Positions 35,598 through 48,509 are shown, counted from the first letter of the stretch. The stretch: 64,000 nt of DNA from Rhexocercosporidium sp. MPI-PUGE-AT-0058 (GCA_020746875.1 JAGTJL010000016.1:1426001-1490000); one strand, 5' to 3'. Numbers and translations: made by a program. The notes: generated from the sequence alone by a model not told the origin.

Positions 35598-38500
35598 TTA
35601 AACCAATTTTTGCAGCTTCTCCCGGGAAACCTTGAGTTTGACGATGCATGAACGCTTCTCAGCTGGAACGGGGGTTGCAGAATGTGTTGCTGGACGTGCC
35701 GCGGCCCCCGGAAGAGGTTTGCGGAATTTCAGTACAGTAGGAGGGTTATGTCCAGGTGCCGGAGATGTTGAGAGGGAGTGGTTAGATGCAGCAGGACTGG
35801 GAGGAAGCGGGTGCCTCGGTGTGGACGGGGCGGGGGGTAGCGCTGTTCTAGGAGCTGTCGAATTCTGAGGTAGGGGGGTTCTGACAGTGCCGTTTGTCGA
35901 ACTTGGAGGAAGAGGGGTTCTGTTGCCTGCAGGGTTTTGTGGCAGAGCAGTTCGTGGTGCTGAGCTACTAGTTGGAAGAGCGTGTCGCTGTCCGGGAGAT
36001 GCCTTCGGTCCAGGAGAGGGTTTTGGCGAAGGTCTAGGACCCGGTGAGGTGCTGTTTGTAGACGACTTGGAACGCACTGGGGCAGGGTTTGGTGGCTGCC
36101 GTTGTATCTGTATAGCTTTCTGGATGCCTGGTTGTGACAAACGCATTGTGACTATCTTGCTTCTCTTTCTTGGTCGGTCGTCTGAGCTAGGTGTGCGTTC
36201 CGGTGCTGGTCGCTTGGGTGCAGATTTAGGGGGTGGTGGTGCCATGGACTCTACTGAAGGTGTTGAAGGCTTGGGAGTTGGGGTTTGTGATCCCGTAGTG
36301 CTTGGAAGATTATTGAAGGTAAGTCGCAAGTTTTGGGCTGGCTTGGGGGCTTGGACTGGCTTTAGTTGAATTGGTTTGGGCAAAGTTGGCTTTGGGAGCG
36401 CCATCGGCAGCATTACGGGAGCTGGTGTGGGTGGAGGTAACAGAGCCTTAGGAGGTTCCACAAACAATGTGGTATTAGGGGGTTGCGTGAATGGTTTTGT
36501 ACGGATCTTGTCCTTCTGCGTAAAGACGAGTTTGCCCTGAAACCTTGAGTCAGTACAGTACCAGATATACCGAAAATGAAGACTACACGTACCTTGCCTA
36601 AGTGAGTGACCAACCAGTACTTGGGGTACAACAACTTGATTGTCAAAGACTCGACCGCAGTGTAGATGACCTGACAGATGTCCAGGATATCTAGCTGCTC
36701 GGCAAAGCCAATAACAGGGGATTTGACAGCCTTCCAAATTGCTTCCTTCAAAACCTCGTTATCCATAAGCTCGACCTTCAGGGCTGCTAATGCACCCTCG
36801 AGAGTCCTGGTTCGGGCAATGAGAGCTGCACGAGCTTCTGCATCACGAGTTGCATCTTCCTCAATGATCAACCCACCATCTCCTCCGCCCTCTACACCAT
36901 CTGGTACTGCAGCTCCAGTATTGCCCATCACAACATCGGCATCGTCGTTGGATGCAGCAACACCATTCGTCTTGGCTGCAGCAGGCTCGGCTTTCTTGTC
37001 GTGTCCAAAAGCAATTGCGGCAACTCCTACGCAAAATACCTCGAAGAGATGTCTACGAACATGTGGCGAAGGATCTGTGCTCGCTGCGTTGAGTAGTAGA
37101 CAGGCAATCGAGTTGTTTGTCAGGAAGCCTAGTTCAATCAGAGCTGCGAATGCCTTGATCCGAACGTATTCTGAATTCCCGTCATGGAGGTAGAGCGCAA
37201 ACTCCAGTGCATCGAGAGGTATAACCTTGGCCTTCATAAGACGCTGCTTGCAATCTAAGACCGTGACGGTGAAGCAATTGTGGTAGGATTCGATCCACTC
37301 GTCGTTGCGGCGGTAACGATCAAGTTCATCAATAACAGCCTTTCGATATTCCATAAGCTCATGATCTTCGTCGTCATCTCCCATGTCGAGAACATTGGAG
37401 GCGTCTCTCTTCGGGATCAGAGATTCTGCGAGAGCAGACAACAAAGTAGTAATTTTGAAATTGTCAGAGAACTGATTGCTTGAATTCTCATTGAATCGAA
37501 GGATGTCGAGAAGGATTGTACGAGCTTTCTTTGGGCAGTTTCCATTATTGTCCCGAATCATGGAAAAGGACTTGATAATGGCCATCTCGACTTTGTAAGC
37601 TCTCTTGTCGCTGAAGTCGTTGGGTTGAGGTGTCATGCTTCCGGGATAGCAAAAGAACTCTGAATAGGCCTTTTCGAGCTGGTTCATACCAATGAAAGAT
37701 GTTGCGGAGCTGGCGTGGGTTTTGAGAGCCAGGGCTGCCATGGTGCGAATGCCATGAAAGTAACGGATATCCATCATCGTCCTGGTCAGGAATGTTGACA
37801 CCAGTGGATGAGGTGGTACGGCTTGAAGATACAGCATGGATTCCTGCTGAGCAACGACATCTTTATCCTGCTGCAGCTGAGAGACGTACATGTAAGAAGC
37901 CATGCTTGGAAAGTGCTTCTCGCAGAGCCATTCGAAATCTGCGTCTACACGGATCCACTCATAAGATTCCATATCCATCTTGGCCTCGGTGTCTGCATCC
38001 CAATCTCTTAGGCCCCACTCATCTTTATCTTCATCTCTTTGTAGAACATCGCCCAGACAGTACAATAGGGAGTCTTCTCCACCTTCTGCATTTGGATCTG
38101 CAGCTCCAGCATTAAGACGCTCTTTTTGCTTTCGACTCCGCTTCAGCCGCTTGTACTTTGTATTGTAAGGAATATCGATCTTCTGAGTGGCCTCTCGGAT
38201 CTCTACAATGTGCTCGTAGGGGGTACCATCAGCCTCATGAATGCGAATTGTCATCGGTCCAGTGAAGACAGGTTGAACTTCGCTTGCGTAAACCAAATGC
38301 ACTTCTTCTTTGACTTCTCGGAGGAAGGAGTTCTTTTGCAGGTCTCTCTGGGTAGGCATTGTATCTTGCTTCTGGGCAATTGACAGCTCAACACAAAGTC
38401 TCTTCTTATTGAATTTCTGGCTAATCGTGAAACGTGGGCACCCAGAACCCAAAATCCATTGATTCCAGAAGGTGTCAAGCTGTCGGTACTTGGTGATCTT

Positions 38501-40231
38501 CTCACACAGTTTACGGAAACCATCTGTTGAAAGAGTGCTTTCAGAAGCGGTGTTCGCAAGCACAACAATTTTTTGTATAACTCGGAGGATACCAAGGGTA
38601 CCTGTAGCCTTGCTAAGTCGCCTGTCCAATATAAACATGACTAGAGGTGCCTTCAGCTTCATGAACTCGTACTCGAAAGTGCCGAGGTTGAGAACCTCCC
38701 CAAGAGCATAAAGTGAGGGCCTTTGGAAGTCCAAGTCCACCAGCTTATCGGATAACGTCTTCTGACGGAAGGCGTACTCGTTGTTGCCACAAAGATTCTT
38801 CATGAAGGTGCCAGTAATGTAGTGGGATAAGCCAATTGTGATCCACCGATCGTGAGGTTGGGCTGGAGTAATACCGACACCGATCCACTGGCTTGCAATA
38901 CCGTGAACTAGTGTTCTGACAACCTCCACTTCCGGGTCAATGATCGTCTCTGGAAACAGCAGCCGATTACTGCAAAGAGTAAGTGATGCTGCGTGCTCGG
39001 TGTCATGAATCTGGTCCTCAACAAATACAAGACGGTAGTCCAAGAAAGGATATGCACCGTAGGCGAGCGAAAAGTTGTCAAGGGTGTGTGCCAAAGGTGC
39101 GCAGGCATGTCGAACTTGTCCAGAGCGGCCAGGTAGACAGTATGCCCATATTGGGATGGCCTGGCCTTGTCCGAGCTTCTCGTCATCTTCCACTTCACGG
39201 AATTCTGATAGATCGACCTGCTCGAAAGGACCGATGGCAAAGCCAATATGCTGAGGGGCAACAAGCCTCTCCACATGGAATGACACAATCTTCTTTGAGC
39301 TGTCCTCAAGATCTGTGATCTCGTTCGTCAATTCTCCAGAACATACAACTGTCATCTCAAGAAGCTTATCATCTTCGCTGAGTGGGACTTCATACTCTTC
39401 ATGAGGCGTTTTGATGAATGCATGTGGTCTGCGAGGTGGAGGTGGACGGCGCTTCAGTGCATCCCCAAGGGTCCTTGAGCACCGAATGGAAATATTCCAG
39501 GAACATCTCATGCTCGAGTCATCGACACATGGGAAAATGCACGAAGCAATGCCACGGTCGATACTGTGTCTCGTATAGACATGAGAATACCTCGAATCGC
39601 TCTCGTTTACACCAACCCAATGCAGACCGTCCCTGAAGCTCTTGACGGAGAAGGATACGCTGATGACCAGAGGCTTGAAGTTTCCTAATTGACCAACAAC
39701 AGTCTTTGGAGTCGCCGAAACCGCCGAAGGGGGTGCGTCAGGTGCAACAGACGGAGTCCGAACAGCTGGCACACCCGCTCCTCGAAATGCGGCCAGAGGG
39801 ACAGCAGTCTCAGAGAGAGGATCTGCCTCTGTAATCTTGACACTTGGGGGCAAGCTGATGACCAGTGATCCTCTTGATCTCATGTCATCCGTCATTGCTA
39901 CCGGCTTCAATCTGTGCTTCTGCTGGGTTGCCTGATGAACTCCCCAGAGCCAGCGCTCATGAATGTCCAGCATCTCCATAGGGTCATCGTAGCAGAACTC
40001 CGCCGCGACCCCATCGACCCTGACCTGACCCGAGTTTATCGTACACTGACGGGCATCCAGGGTGATCTCCTTGAGGTTATTGCTGGTTGGCAGAATGCTG
40101 ATCTCACAGTGGCCCGTCAGGCTTTGGGTCGAGAAGTCGATGTCCAACTCCACCTTCTGGCTCACCACGACGAATCCATACTCAGGCTCTAGCTTGGGCT
40201 TCTCACCCACGGGTAGACCGTTGGCGTCCAT
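35598..40231 (-). CDS. TAF2: Taf2, TFIID subunit with long Pro/Arg-rich tail
   Basis: Two exons on minus (40231-36593 and 36536-35598) give 1525 residues. The start MDANGLPVGEKPKLEPEYGF precedes QKVELDIDFSTQSLTGHCEI, the first strand set of the M1-aminopeptidase-like fold. The region that would carry the zinc site reads LVHGIASQWIGVGITPAQPH without the HExxH catalytic motif, as in all Taf2. HEAT-like helices follow to about residue 1160 (RIKAFAALIELGFLTNNSIA). Taf2 binds Initiator DNA as part of TFIID. The second exon adds about 312 residues rich in Pro, Ser, Thr and Lys, with a nuclear signal (RPRKRSK) and six R[TH][AP]LP repeats, ending KRSCIVKLKVSREKL. The tail is an extension beyond the folded core. 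Confidence 0.93.
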
Positions 40232-41200
40232 GTCGTTCGGCTGACCCGGCGCAAGATCTCGGGGTTTGTGTAGGCGTGGGGTTGCGCTCGTTCGAGGTCC
40301 AGTTGCCCTGGCGCGACAATGTCTCCTGCGAACCTCTCATCCGTCCCCTGAGCTCCGAGCTCGATCTGGCCGTGTACAGTATGTATGCGCGTGTTGTTGG
40401 TGATCGAATAGAGGGTGTTTCTTTGATGCAGGCAGACGTAAGAAGGTCGCGATTCTGGCTCTGTGGTTGAAAGATCGACGAGGTTTGCGGAATTGTCTAG
40501 CTGTGGGAAAACGAAGGTCGGTGATTGTCGCAAAGTTGAGGTTTGGGTTTGTGTGCGATCGAGTTCGCAATTACGGAGGGGATGTTGCGAAATATTGAAT
40601 CCAAGGGCAAGCCAAAGGTGAGGGAGTGACTGGAAGGTGAAAGGCAGAAATGTGATGAAAGAAGAAAGCTCGGGGGTACCAAATTGTACAGTGGGTTGCC
40701 CTCAGAAATATTTTACTGCTGCTATTGTTACAATGGGCTCGGAGTAATTGGAAGCCCTCGAGAGGACGTTAGCAAGCTCCTAGATACCTCCAGACCCAAT
40801 TCCGTAGAAAGATGAGGTTGACGCGACGGTCTTCCGCACCCCTGCAGCTCGGCCGCATCACGGGATCTAGCCTCGCTCTTGTGTCCAGCCTTGTTTTGAG
40901 GGGCTTTCTAGAGCAGGTGGGATAGGTAGGCATTCACCTATCAATTCAACTTCTTGTCACAGGCATATAAAGTGCGACACGGTCAAGCCTTTGGTGCTTC
41001 AATTGAGAGTTTCTTTGCTCCGTAAAAAGAGTCCTATGATACAACTTGAAGAACCCGCTCCCACCTCCCAACGCCATGAAATCCACTCCTTGACCCATAT
41101 CCCCCAATTGTACACTAACCAGTCGTGCCGAATGAAGCACTTTCAATTCGGCCCTAATTTTCTATCCTCCCATATTTGCATGCCCGTTGATTCCGTGCCT
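40232..41200. promoter_or_regulatory. Intergenic, TAF2 promoter and SAS4 3' flank
   Basis: About 970 bp. It includes the TAF2 5' leader and the SAS4 3' end. Open frames here lack family resemblance. Confidence 0.4.
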
Positions 41201-42784
41201 TCAGGATTTGCTGACTCTCCTATCTCTGCGCTTTCTCCTCGCATGGATCTTCAGCGTCTCCTCATCTCGATATTCCTCCGGCAAGTCAAAGTCTGTCTCT
41301 GCAACCTCAGGAACAGGATGACCCCATGCTACAGCAGTTCTCCCACTCCGCCTGTGCTTTCCCAGAGCTGCTTCCCGAAGATGTGGCTTATTGTAGAAAG
41401 ACTTGAACTCCCTCTCGACCATTTCGTACTCGTTCGGATTCAATTCGACCTTTGCCTTCTTCTCCGACTGTCGTGCAGAGGGTGCTGATCGAGCAACGGC
41501 TTCTTCATGTAACTGCCTAGCTGCAGATGCATCGACATCGCTATAGTCAGGCGGGTCGCCATCACTAACGTCGCCTTCTTCTTCTTCTTCCTCTTCCTCC
41601 GCAGCTTCTTCCGGCTGCTCTACTTCCTCTACCTCTTCCACTTCCACTTCCTCTGCTTCCTCTGCCTCCGCCATCGCAGCCTCTCTTTCGAGTTTCTTCT
41701 GCTTTTCTAACTCCTTCCATATCCGGAATTTCTCTATGATGGCTTCGCAGCCCCGGAGGAAGTACTCCCGTGCCGGCTCATACTCCTTTTTCTTGCTTTC
41801 CGTAATGCCACTGACACCCATCAACTTCAGCCAATCGTGACCTTGTAATCCTTCTGATAATCGTATGACTTGATCCTTTTCATGCTGTGCACGACCTTTG
41901 TCCGTATTCCTGATGGCCTTCTCTTGTCGTTCGGGTTTTCGATGTATAAAGTTGAAATACGCGTCGGACAAAGGATCTTCCCCACCTTCCTCCTTATAAT
42001 TCTTGTCCAGCCATGAAAAGTCTACTCGCTGTGCATCGTGTAGGTCGGTGAAAAGGTAGTCGGGAAATTCTTTCAAGGGATATTCTGGCGCGTTCTGTTT
42101 TCGTGGAGGGTGTTTGGAAGTCTTGGCACTGTCCAGGATGATCATGGGGGTATCGAGGTTCAAGATATCTGAAGACATTAGCTGTTCGTTCTCATACCTG
42201 CAGAAGCGGAGGTGGTGAAGCTTACGTTCTTCCTTGGGCTCATTGCCAATTATCTCGTCGTACTCTGGAAAGTACGCGGATAATTCGCTCTTGAACCGTG
42301 TGCCCTCCTGCGATCGTAGTTTCCGCTTTTCATCTTTGAGATCTGCAGAGTTAGGCTGCAGTCGATCGAGCTCGTGCTTGATCCCATTGACAACCTTATC
42401 ATGATGGTTTGTGGGTTTGCGCGTGGGTGGTGAAGGGGCTTCGGTCTGCGTGGCTGTCTCCTCTTGTTTGGGTGGTGATGGCGATGCGGCACGCTGCTTA
42501 GGTGGTGGAGGAGCGACGTCCAGATTCGCGTTGATGACGAGAGATCGGGTTTTTGGCTGAGCCTTAGGTCGTGGATGGATCTCAATAGCAATGCGAGCCT
42601 TCTTCTTCGCGATCGAAGGATCTTCTTCGTGTTCGACCGGATCTCTTGGGCGCTTCTTCTTCCCAATGTTTGGCTGCTGCTGCTGCTGCTGGTTGCCTGG
42701 AATGGTCGCGACGTTGTTTCTCGTGCCAGATCTCGTCGTGAGGCCCTCAGCTCTCTTGGAAGCCCGGGTAAGATGAGAAGCCAT
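41201..42784 (-). CDS. SAS4: Sas4-domain protein (SAS histone acetyltransferase complex subunit 4)
   Basis: A single exon on minus encodes 527 residues. The N-terminal third is low complexity and basic with a Q6 run (GNQQQQQQ) and a nuclear signal (GKKKRPRDP). The central conserved part includes LHHLRFCRYENEQLMSSDIL and EFPDYLFTDLHDAQRVDFSW. GHDWLKLMGVSGITESKKKE followed by REYFLRGCEAIIEKFRIW is the block I associate with the fungal Sas4 domain. A long Glu-rich coiled region (about residues 370-405) follows, then LNPNEYEMVEREFKSFYNKP. In yeast Sas4 links the Sas2 acetyltransferase to chromatin in silencing of telomeres and mating loci. Assignment is by domain resemblance only. Confidence 0.75.
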   Translation of the reverse strand: MASHLTRASKRAEGLTTRSGTRNNVATIPGNQQQQQQPNIGKKKRPRDPVEHEEDPSIAKKKARIAIEIHPRPKAQPKTRSLVINANLDVAPPPPKQRAASPSPPKQEETATQTEAPSPPTRKPTNHHDKVVNGIKHELDRLQPNSADLKDEKRKLRSQEGTRFKSELSAYFPEYDEIIGNEPKEERKLHHLRFCRYENEQLMSSDILNLDTPMIILDSAKTSKHPPRKQNAPEYPLKEFPDYLFTDLHDAQRVDFSWLDKNYKEEGGEDPLSDAYFNFIHRKPERQEKAIRNTDKGRAQHEKDQVIRLSEGLQGHDWLKLMGVSGITESKKKEYEPAREYFLRGCEAIIEKFRIWKELEKQKKLEREAAMAEAEEAEEVEVEEVEEVEQPEEAAEEEEEEEEGDVSDGDPPDYSDVDASAARQLHEEAVARSAPSARQSEKKAKVELNPNEYEMVEREFKSFYNKPHLREAALGKHRRSGRTAVAWGHPVPEVAETDFDLPEEYRDEETLKIHARRKRRDRRVSKS

Positions 42785-43558
42785 TGATCTGGAGCGACGC
42801 GCAGGGCATTCTTCTGCGAGGAAGAATTGGTGAGTTCACTGTCTCCCGCGATAAAGAAAGTAGCATGTAGTATGACTTCAGCGCTGTCTGTCTACGGCTT
42901 TAGCGATGGCCGAGGGGAGCACTGATGAGGGCAGGGGCAGGGCGTTCAGCAGCAGCAATTCAAGCGTAGCGCAAATTCGCGATTCAATTGATTCAATTCA
43001 TTTACTCAATGGAAATGTAAGTTTACTTTGCGATTTAACTCAAGAAATAATTGTTTGGGCACTAGTGGCACTGATTTATGGAGCAGCAAGCAAACAATCT
43101 TTTCGAGGAAACTGCGCTGGGTGCATCTGCCACCAAATGCTGTCTGACATAAATCAACATCGACAAATATCAATGTCCTCATTTCAAGTTCGACAATTAA
43201 AATCTGGGTCTAAATGATACTTCGATTCTTTCAAATTCTCGGCAACTTTACATAAAACATTTGTAGGGCCCAAGTCTTGTTTGAGTATTTCACTATGTGT
43301 TCCTATCATTTCTCTTCCATTCAAGCAAGGGCTTTCAAGCTGTAACTTTTTAGGAGGTCACAAGCCAAAAAGGAAAACTACCTTGCAGATTTGAGCAAAC
43401 ATCAAGACTTTTCCATTACGATTTGCTGGTCTTCAACCAAAGAACTCCGCTATCGCCCAAAAGCCCTGCATATAACCGACAAACATTATTTACACTGACT
43501 GGGTATCAACTGATCTATCATCGCTCGCTCGTCAAGCATTCCCCAAAAACATGGGACT
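42785..43558. other. Intergenic, SAS4 promoter and 3' flank of IQ-motif gene
   Basis: AT-rich, no gene recognised. Several AATTCAATTGATTCAATTCA-like repeats of a short ATTCAAT word occur at about 42957-43010. Confidence 0.4.
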
Positions 43559-45580
43559 TCATTCGCTCCTCCTCCCCTCAGGTGCAATAGCATTTTCCGG
43601 TCCGGTCCCAGAAACCTGCACATCTGAATCTGTCTTCTTTTGCCTAGCCTCCTCAGCATCATGCGTGGGAGCATGAGATCTGGTGAGATGGAATTTCTCC
43701 AGGAGTCTGGCATTGTAATTTTCCTTCTCCTTTTCCTCCGCCTCTCGTTTTATCTCCAAAAATCGTGCTTCTTTAGCTGCGCTCTCGCTCTTGTCTCGCG
43801 CCGCTTCTTCTTTTTTGGCAAGCTCTTCGGGAGACATTATTTTGTCTTTGCCATGTACTAGCTTTCTCACGAATCTCTTACCTCGCCGCCTGGTCTTGAC
43901 ATAGGCTTCTAGTCCTATGAGGACAGTGTAGGAGCGTGATATTGAAACGTGGCTCATGTCTACACCAGCGTCCTTCATTGAGTGAATGAAGGCTCTGAAA
44001 TTTGAGACTGGTGGCCGATAGTGACCACTGAGAGGACTCAACTTGGCAAGTCTTCCGTTCTTGACTTTGATCAGCCCAGCTGCCGAGATTCGAGAGCCGT
44101 GTAGAAACGACGAGTGTTGAAAGGCACCAGATTGCTTGATCCCGACATAGAGTCGGAAAGAGGTGTCTGCCACGAATATCCAAGTGTTTTTCTTGACGGA
44201 GCCTCGGAGCAGCTTGTTGAAGATAGTTGCAGCGGAGACGTGAGTTACTTTCTTCACCCCCTTTGCCTTGTCGAAGCTAGGAGTTGCATATTTGTTGGCA
44301 CGAGCTGATGTGTCGTCTGTATCATCTTCAGAGTCCGAAGAAGATTCCGAATGATCGTGATCTTGAAGTCCAGTGGCAGCCTCTCCTTCTGCATGTCGGA
44401 AAGCTGGTGTGGTGTCATCTGCTGGTACCTAACATATAGTCAGTAATTTGGCTAGAAAATTGAGCCGTTCTGAATGTCCCAATCTATGCTAGGCATTTCC
44501 ATTACAACAAAGCTTCAAACTTACAATTCCATGGATCGAATCCTTGTATTGCTCCGTGGTGTCGATTCGAGCTCCGTTTTTCGCCCAACACAATCTCCCA
44601 TCTTTATCGATCTTCACCAAATATTGCAGCCTCTCTTCCTTGGAAAGATACCTAACCTGCTCCTTATCCAGCCTCTCCCTCGGACACCCCTGACAGTCAA
44701 TGAATCTGCCCTCCCCATAATCCAACCAATAGAAGAAATTTTCCTTCGTATCGGACTTCTTCCATTCCTCATGGTAAGTCCTCAAGTTACTCCCATATCG
44801 ATGCTTCACATCCACCATCTCCAAAAAGTACTGCAAGTCCATCATCTTAGCAGCCTTCTGTCGTTGCATCTTCGCCTCCAACTTCCGCTTCCTCCGCTCC
44901 GCTCTCTCCTGCTCAGGCGTATTCTCCTCATCCTCACTGCTCTGACTATCCGAATCCTCATCTCCCCCCGCTCTCCTCGTAATAAGCCCAATCTTTTTCC
45001 AATTCTGGCGCGCATAATTCACCGTCCCTGGTCCATGCACATTACTCGCCGGAACATCCTTCCCAACCTTACTATTCTCCAGATCCCCCCTCGCCCTCGG
45101 CGTCGTCAAGTTGCGATACTGAGCTTCCCGAATAGCCTCCACCCAGCGCGTACTCGGATCCAGACTCAATCCATTCAACATCCTCCTTTCCCTGTGACCG
45201 CGATAATTCCTCTGGATGAGATTCGCAGCTTTCTCTCTCTCTTCATGGTTCAGATCCCCAGATAAACGCTGCATGATCTCCTCTTCCTTCTTCTCCTGGA
45301 TCTCCCCAATCTTCTGCACCATTTCCTGCGTTGGCACCTCCAACTTGTCTAGATATTCCTGGTGGCTACTGCGCGTCGAACTCCCCGTCGAGACCGAGAG
45401 TTTTGAATCCCGCTTCTTCCGGTGTACGGAACTGGATCGTCTTGGCTTGAGACTTTGCGGACGCTCCTGGTGTAATCTGTCGTGGTTGCTCTGTTTGTTG
45501 TCTTGCTGCAGGCCGTTTGGATGAAGCTTATCGGCAACCGCGGGGCAAGTGGTCGTCGTGGTGGTGGGATGGAGCGTCAT
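43559..45580 (-). CDS. IQ calmodulin-binding motif protein, IQM-like
   Basis: Two exons on minus (45580-44525 and 44428-43559) give 641 residues. An IQ motif, AANLIQRNYRGHRERRML, lies at about residues 118-135 and predicts calmodulin binding. The next region (STRWVEAIREAQYRNLT, WKKIGLITRRAG, MMDLQYFLEMVDVKHRYGSN, FFYWLDYGEGR) and the second exon block HSSFLHGSRISAAG...SGHYRPPVSNF resemble plant IQM proteins, which bind calmodulin without calcium. The C terminus is a charged coiled segment (AKKEEAARDKSESAAKEARF). The cellular role in fungi is not known to me. The join at residue 352 is phase 0 with a GTAAGT donor. Confidence 0.8.
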
Positions 45581-47050
45581 GATCAGTGCTTGCGATTCGC
45601 TGCCAAGACAAGGGTATTTTGAAATGGAGGGGGAGGGGGCGAGCTGCAGCTGGATGGGTGCACACGTTTCGTGGTGGCTGGCCGTGTCTGATCTGGTGTG
45701 GTCTGGCGGGGTAAAATCAACTATCGAATCCAGCCCTCACTTATGCTCTTCAAAGTCTAAAAACCTGGATGAGAAACCAACAGGAAGGAGGAACTGCAAG
45801 TAGTACTCCAAAGCTGAAATACGCTCGTCGTACGATGATCCTTCAAACCAAGGGCACGTATTCGTACCGGGGCCCGGCTATAAAGGTAAGATCCGATTAG
45901 ATTCCGCAAGTAGCATATGTACGTGTAGGTATGTATGTCTGGTCTGGTTGCTGACTTGCTGACTTGCAGAGAGCTCTGTTTCGTTCGCTCGCTCGCCTGA
46001 CTTTCGCTCTCGTAAACACACGCGGCCAAAAAAGGTGGCTGACAATCGTACCATCATCAGGAAAAACAAGTCCCATCTCTCAGCAAGGTGCCGATATCCA
46101 TCTTCAAGTACTTTCCCTTCTCTCTCTTCCTCCCTTCCAATTTCGAATATCCTTTCGTACCCTACCTAGGTTCGCTAGTAGGGACCAAGCTCTGGCAAGG
46201 CTTAGCAGCACCTCGGCGTACGCGTATGATGTGAATCCGCCTGGCGTTATCTTGTGCCTTTTCGGGCTCGCCTTGCCTTTAAACTTTCCTAACTTTTCTC
46301 GGGGGCTTGTCTTGTGTGGGAGACCGGCGCACTACACTATAATACAGTATTCCGAAGTAGTCTGCCGTTCTGGATCTAATGGTACTGCTGTCAGCAAAAT
46401 TAGTAGCCGCTATTAGTGATTTTGACAGAGCGAGAAAGCTTGTTTAGAGGGCAGGGAGGCTTGGGAGGAATGGAGTGGCTCGGTAAGGGACTCTTCTCTT
46501 CTTCGGCACTGGTCCCATACGATACACAAACTATAAGTCCCGCAAGGGAGACCTTCCCTGGGCTGTGCGGTTTTCACTTCACAGCTCGACAGGGTGCTGA
46601 AGTCATTAGGTTTCTAACTGTAAGTAGCAATTTACGCATCCTGCATCTCTGAGCGTGGCTGTGAAGTCCAAACCATAGTTATTAAACTAGACATGCTGAA
46701 CCTTTGTAGGATGCTCACTGTCTTCTACCAAGGTATGCTACAAAAAAATACCGCAACACCTATCAATATGCGTCCAATCCGCTCTTCTTGACAAACGCCT
46801 CTCCAATGCTTTGACTTTGATATCTCCCCCTTCTTCCTCAACCGGTCCATCGTCCGACACCTCGAACTGACAAGTCTATTAATGCTTATGTAAATGATAT
46901 GTCCCTCTTACTGAAAAGACCTCCCCAAGTCATGATTTTCGTAATAGTCACAGCAAAAATTACTGCAACGTCTTAGCCCTGCCCCATAGTACAGTAGTGT
47001 TGAACTAGGTCTTCTGGGCCCGTCCACACCTTGACAGCCGATTTACCCGT
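45581..47050. other. Intergenic, no gene supported
   Basis: About 1.47 kb between the start of the IQ-motif gene and the end of the phosphotransferase gene. Open frames at 45964-46416 and 46416-46652 (+) resemble nothing I know. The region next to 45581 should hold the promoter and leader of the IQ-motif gene. Confidence 0.4.
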
Positions 47051-48509
47051 CTAGTCCGCTCTTTTGCCATGTCCATTTGTCGTCTTGGCATTTCCATTCG
47101 AAGCCTTGGCTTTCTCCTGATTCGCAACTAATTTGTTGTGTGGGATGGTCAAGCAGTTGATGCCCAAGTAATCGCAAATGCTGTTGATGACCAAGAAAGC
47201 CCAGCGAAAGTAGACGATCAGAGCAAACACTAGGTAGGCGCGTAGGTACCACAGCTCGATAGAGGGGGTAACTTGAGGCAATCCAATTCGTGGGAGGTTG
47301 CCCAGAATAGCACCACCGACCAATGGAGTGAGCATGACTGTCCAGTATGGGAATGGTTGCCGAGTGAGATGGGCCAGAATGATCTTAGTAGTCATTCTAC
47401 CAAAGACAAAAGACATGGTCAAGCAGAAGAGTACCAAGTGGTTATCCGGCATCAATGTCGAGTATGGCGAAAACAGCCAGGCGCCAATGGAGAATGTAAA
47501 CACAGCCATGGGGGTCCACTCCAAGAAGACAGGCATAACTGGGAGGTTGTCTCTCCGGCGAGCTTTGACGACATTGATAACACAGAATGGGACGTGGGCT
47601 CCGAATAGAGATACGACAAGGATCGGGACCCAAAGATCCCTGACGGAGTATGTACCAAAAAATTCGTGGTATCCAAAAAAGTAGTGATGTCCAACTAAGT
47701 CCGTGATTCGCTGGGTCCAGATTTCCGGGCCATAGTATCCTGACAGGATCATAAGAGTGCAAGCAAGAATGAGACCTTCGGTAGGTCCATTGAATACACC
47801 AAGATACAGGGTATGCGTGTGGTATGTTTCCCAGGTAGAGAAAAACATGGGCAGACAAGGGATGAGGGCGGTGAATATTCCCGCTTTCGAGGTTCCGAGA
47901 CCCATCGCTGCGGTTTCGCATAAGCTGGCCAGAGTACAATTGAGCGAGTCGATTCCGTGGTCGAAAAGTTCCCCAAGTCCACTAGATGTGCCAGTCCTTC
48001 GTGCTTGTTTCCCGTCCACATTGTCCATCGTCGAGTACATCCAGAGTCCAAAAGCAAAACTGTAGTACAGCCATGATGGTCCCTAAAAGGTAGAGGTCAG
48101 TACTTGATTTCTGTAGGGGGATCTTCGAGTAACCTACAGGTCCCACCAAATCCGGCATCCATATCACCAGGCAGATTACATTCGAGAGGATGAAGAAGAA
48201 CCCCAGCAATGTGACCATGTTCGGTGCAAGCCATAACGGCAGAAGTTCCACGAACGCATTCCACTATAATCGTCTCAGTATATTCTTCCGCGTATCGTAG
48301 AGGTTGTTAGGATCGTACGTAGTGTTTGAGGATATAATTCGAGATCAGGGACTTGTCCACACTCGAATACTTGTAGGACTTCAAATGGACAAGGGCCTCT
48401 TCAGAGACGCACTCATGCGCTGCCTCCTCTATTATATTGCATACTCGTCAGCAGAGGCTCTACCCAGGGGCGCTTTGGGGCGTTGAAACTTACTTTTGCT
48501 CGGCGCCAT
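47051..48509 (-). CDS. CDP-alcohol phosphotransferase (choline/ethanolamine phosphotransferase)
   Basis: Four exons on minus (48509-48494, 48428-48319, 48263-48138, 48082-47051) give 427 residues. The first exon codes only MAPSK plus one base. The CDP-alcohol phosphotransferase motif DGxxARx8Gx3Dx3D is complete: DGKQARRTGTSSGLGELFDH followed by GID, at about residues 101-123. About seven to eight hydrophobic segments surround it, including WLAPNMVTLLGFFFILSNVI. The enzyme transfers phosphocholine or phosphoethanolamine from the CDP form to diacylglycerol, the last step of the Kennedy pathway, in ER membranes. Cpt1 and Ept1 are paralogues, and sequence reading alone does not say which head group is preferred, so no symbol is given. 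Confidence 0.93.

Noticed and set aside
44474..45265. A long open frame of 263 codons on plus
   Set aside because: It is antisense to the well-supported IQ-motif protein and its Leu/Ile/Pro-rich composition is what the opposite strand of that gene would give.
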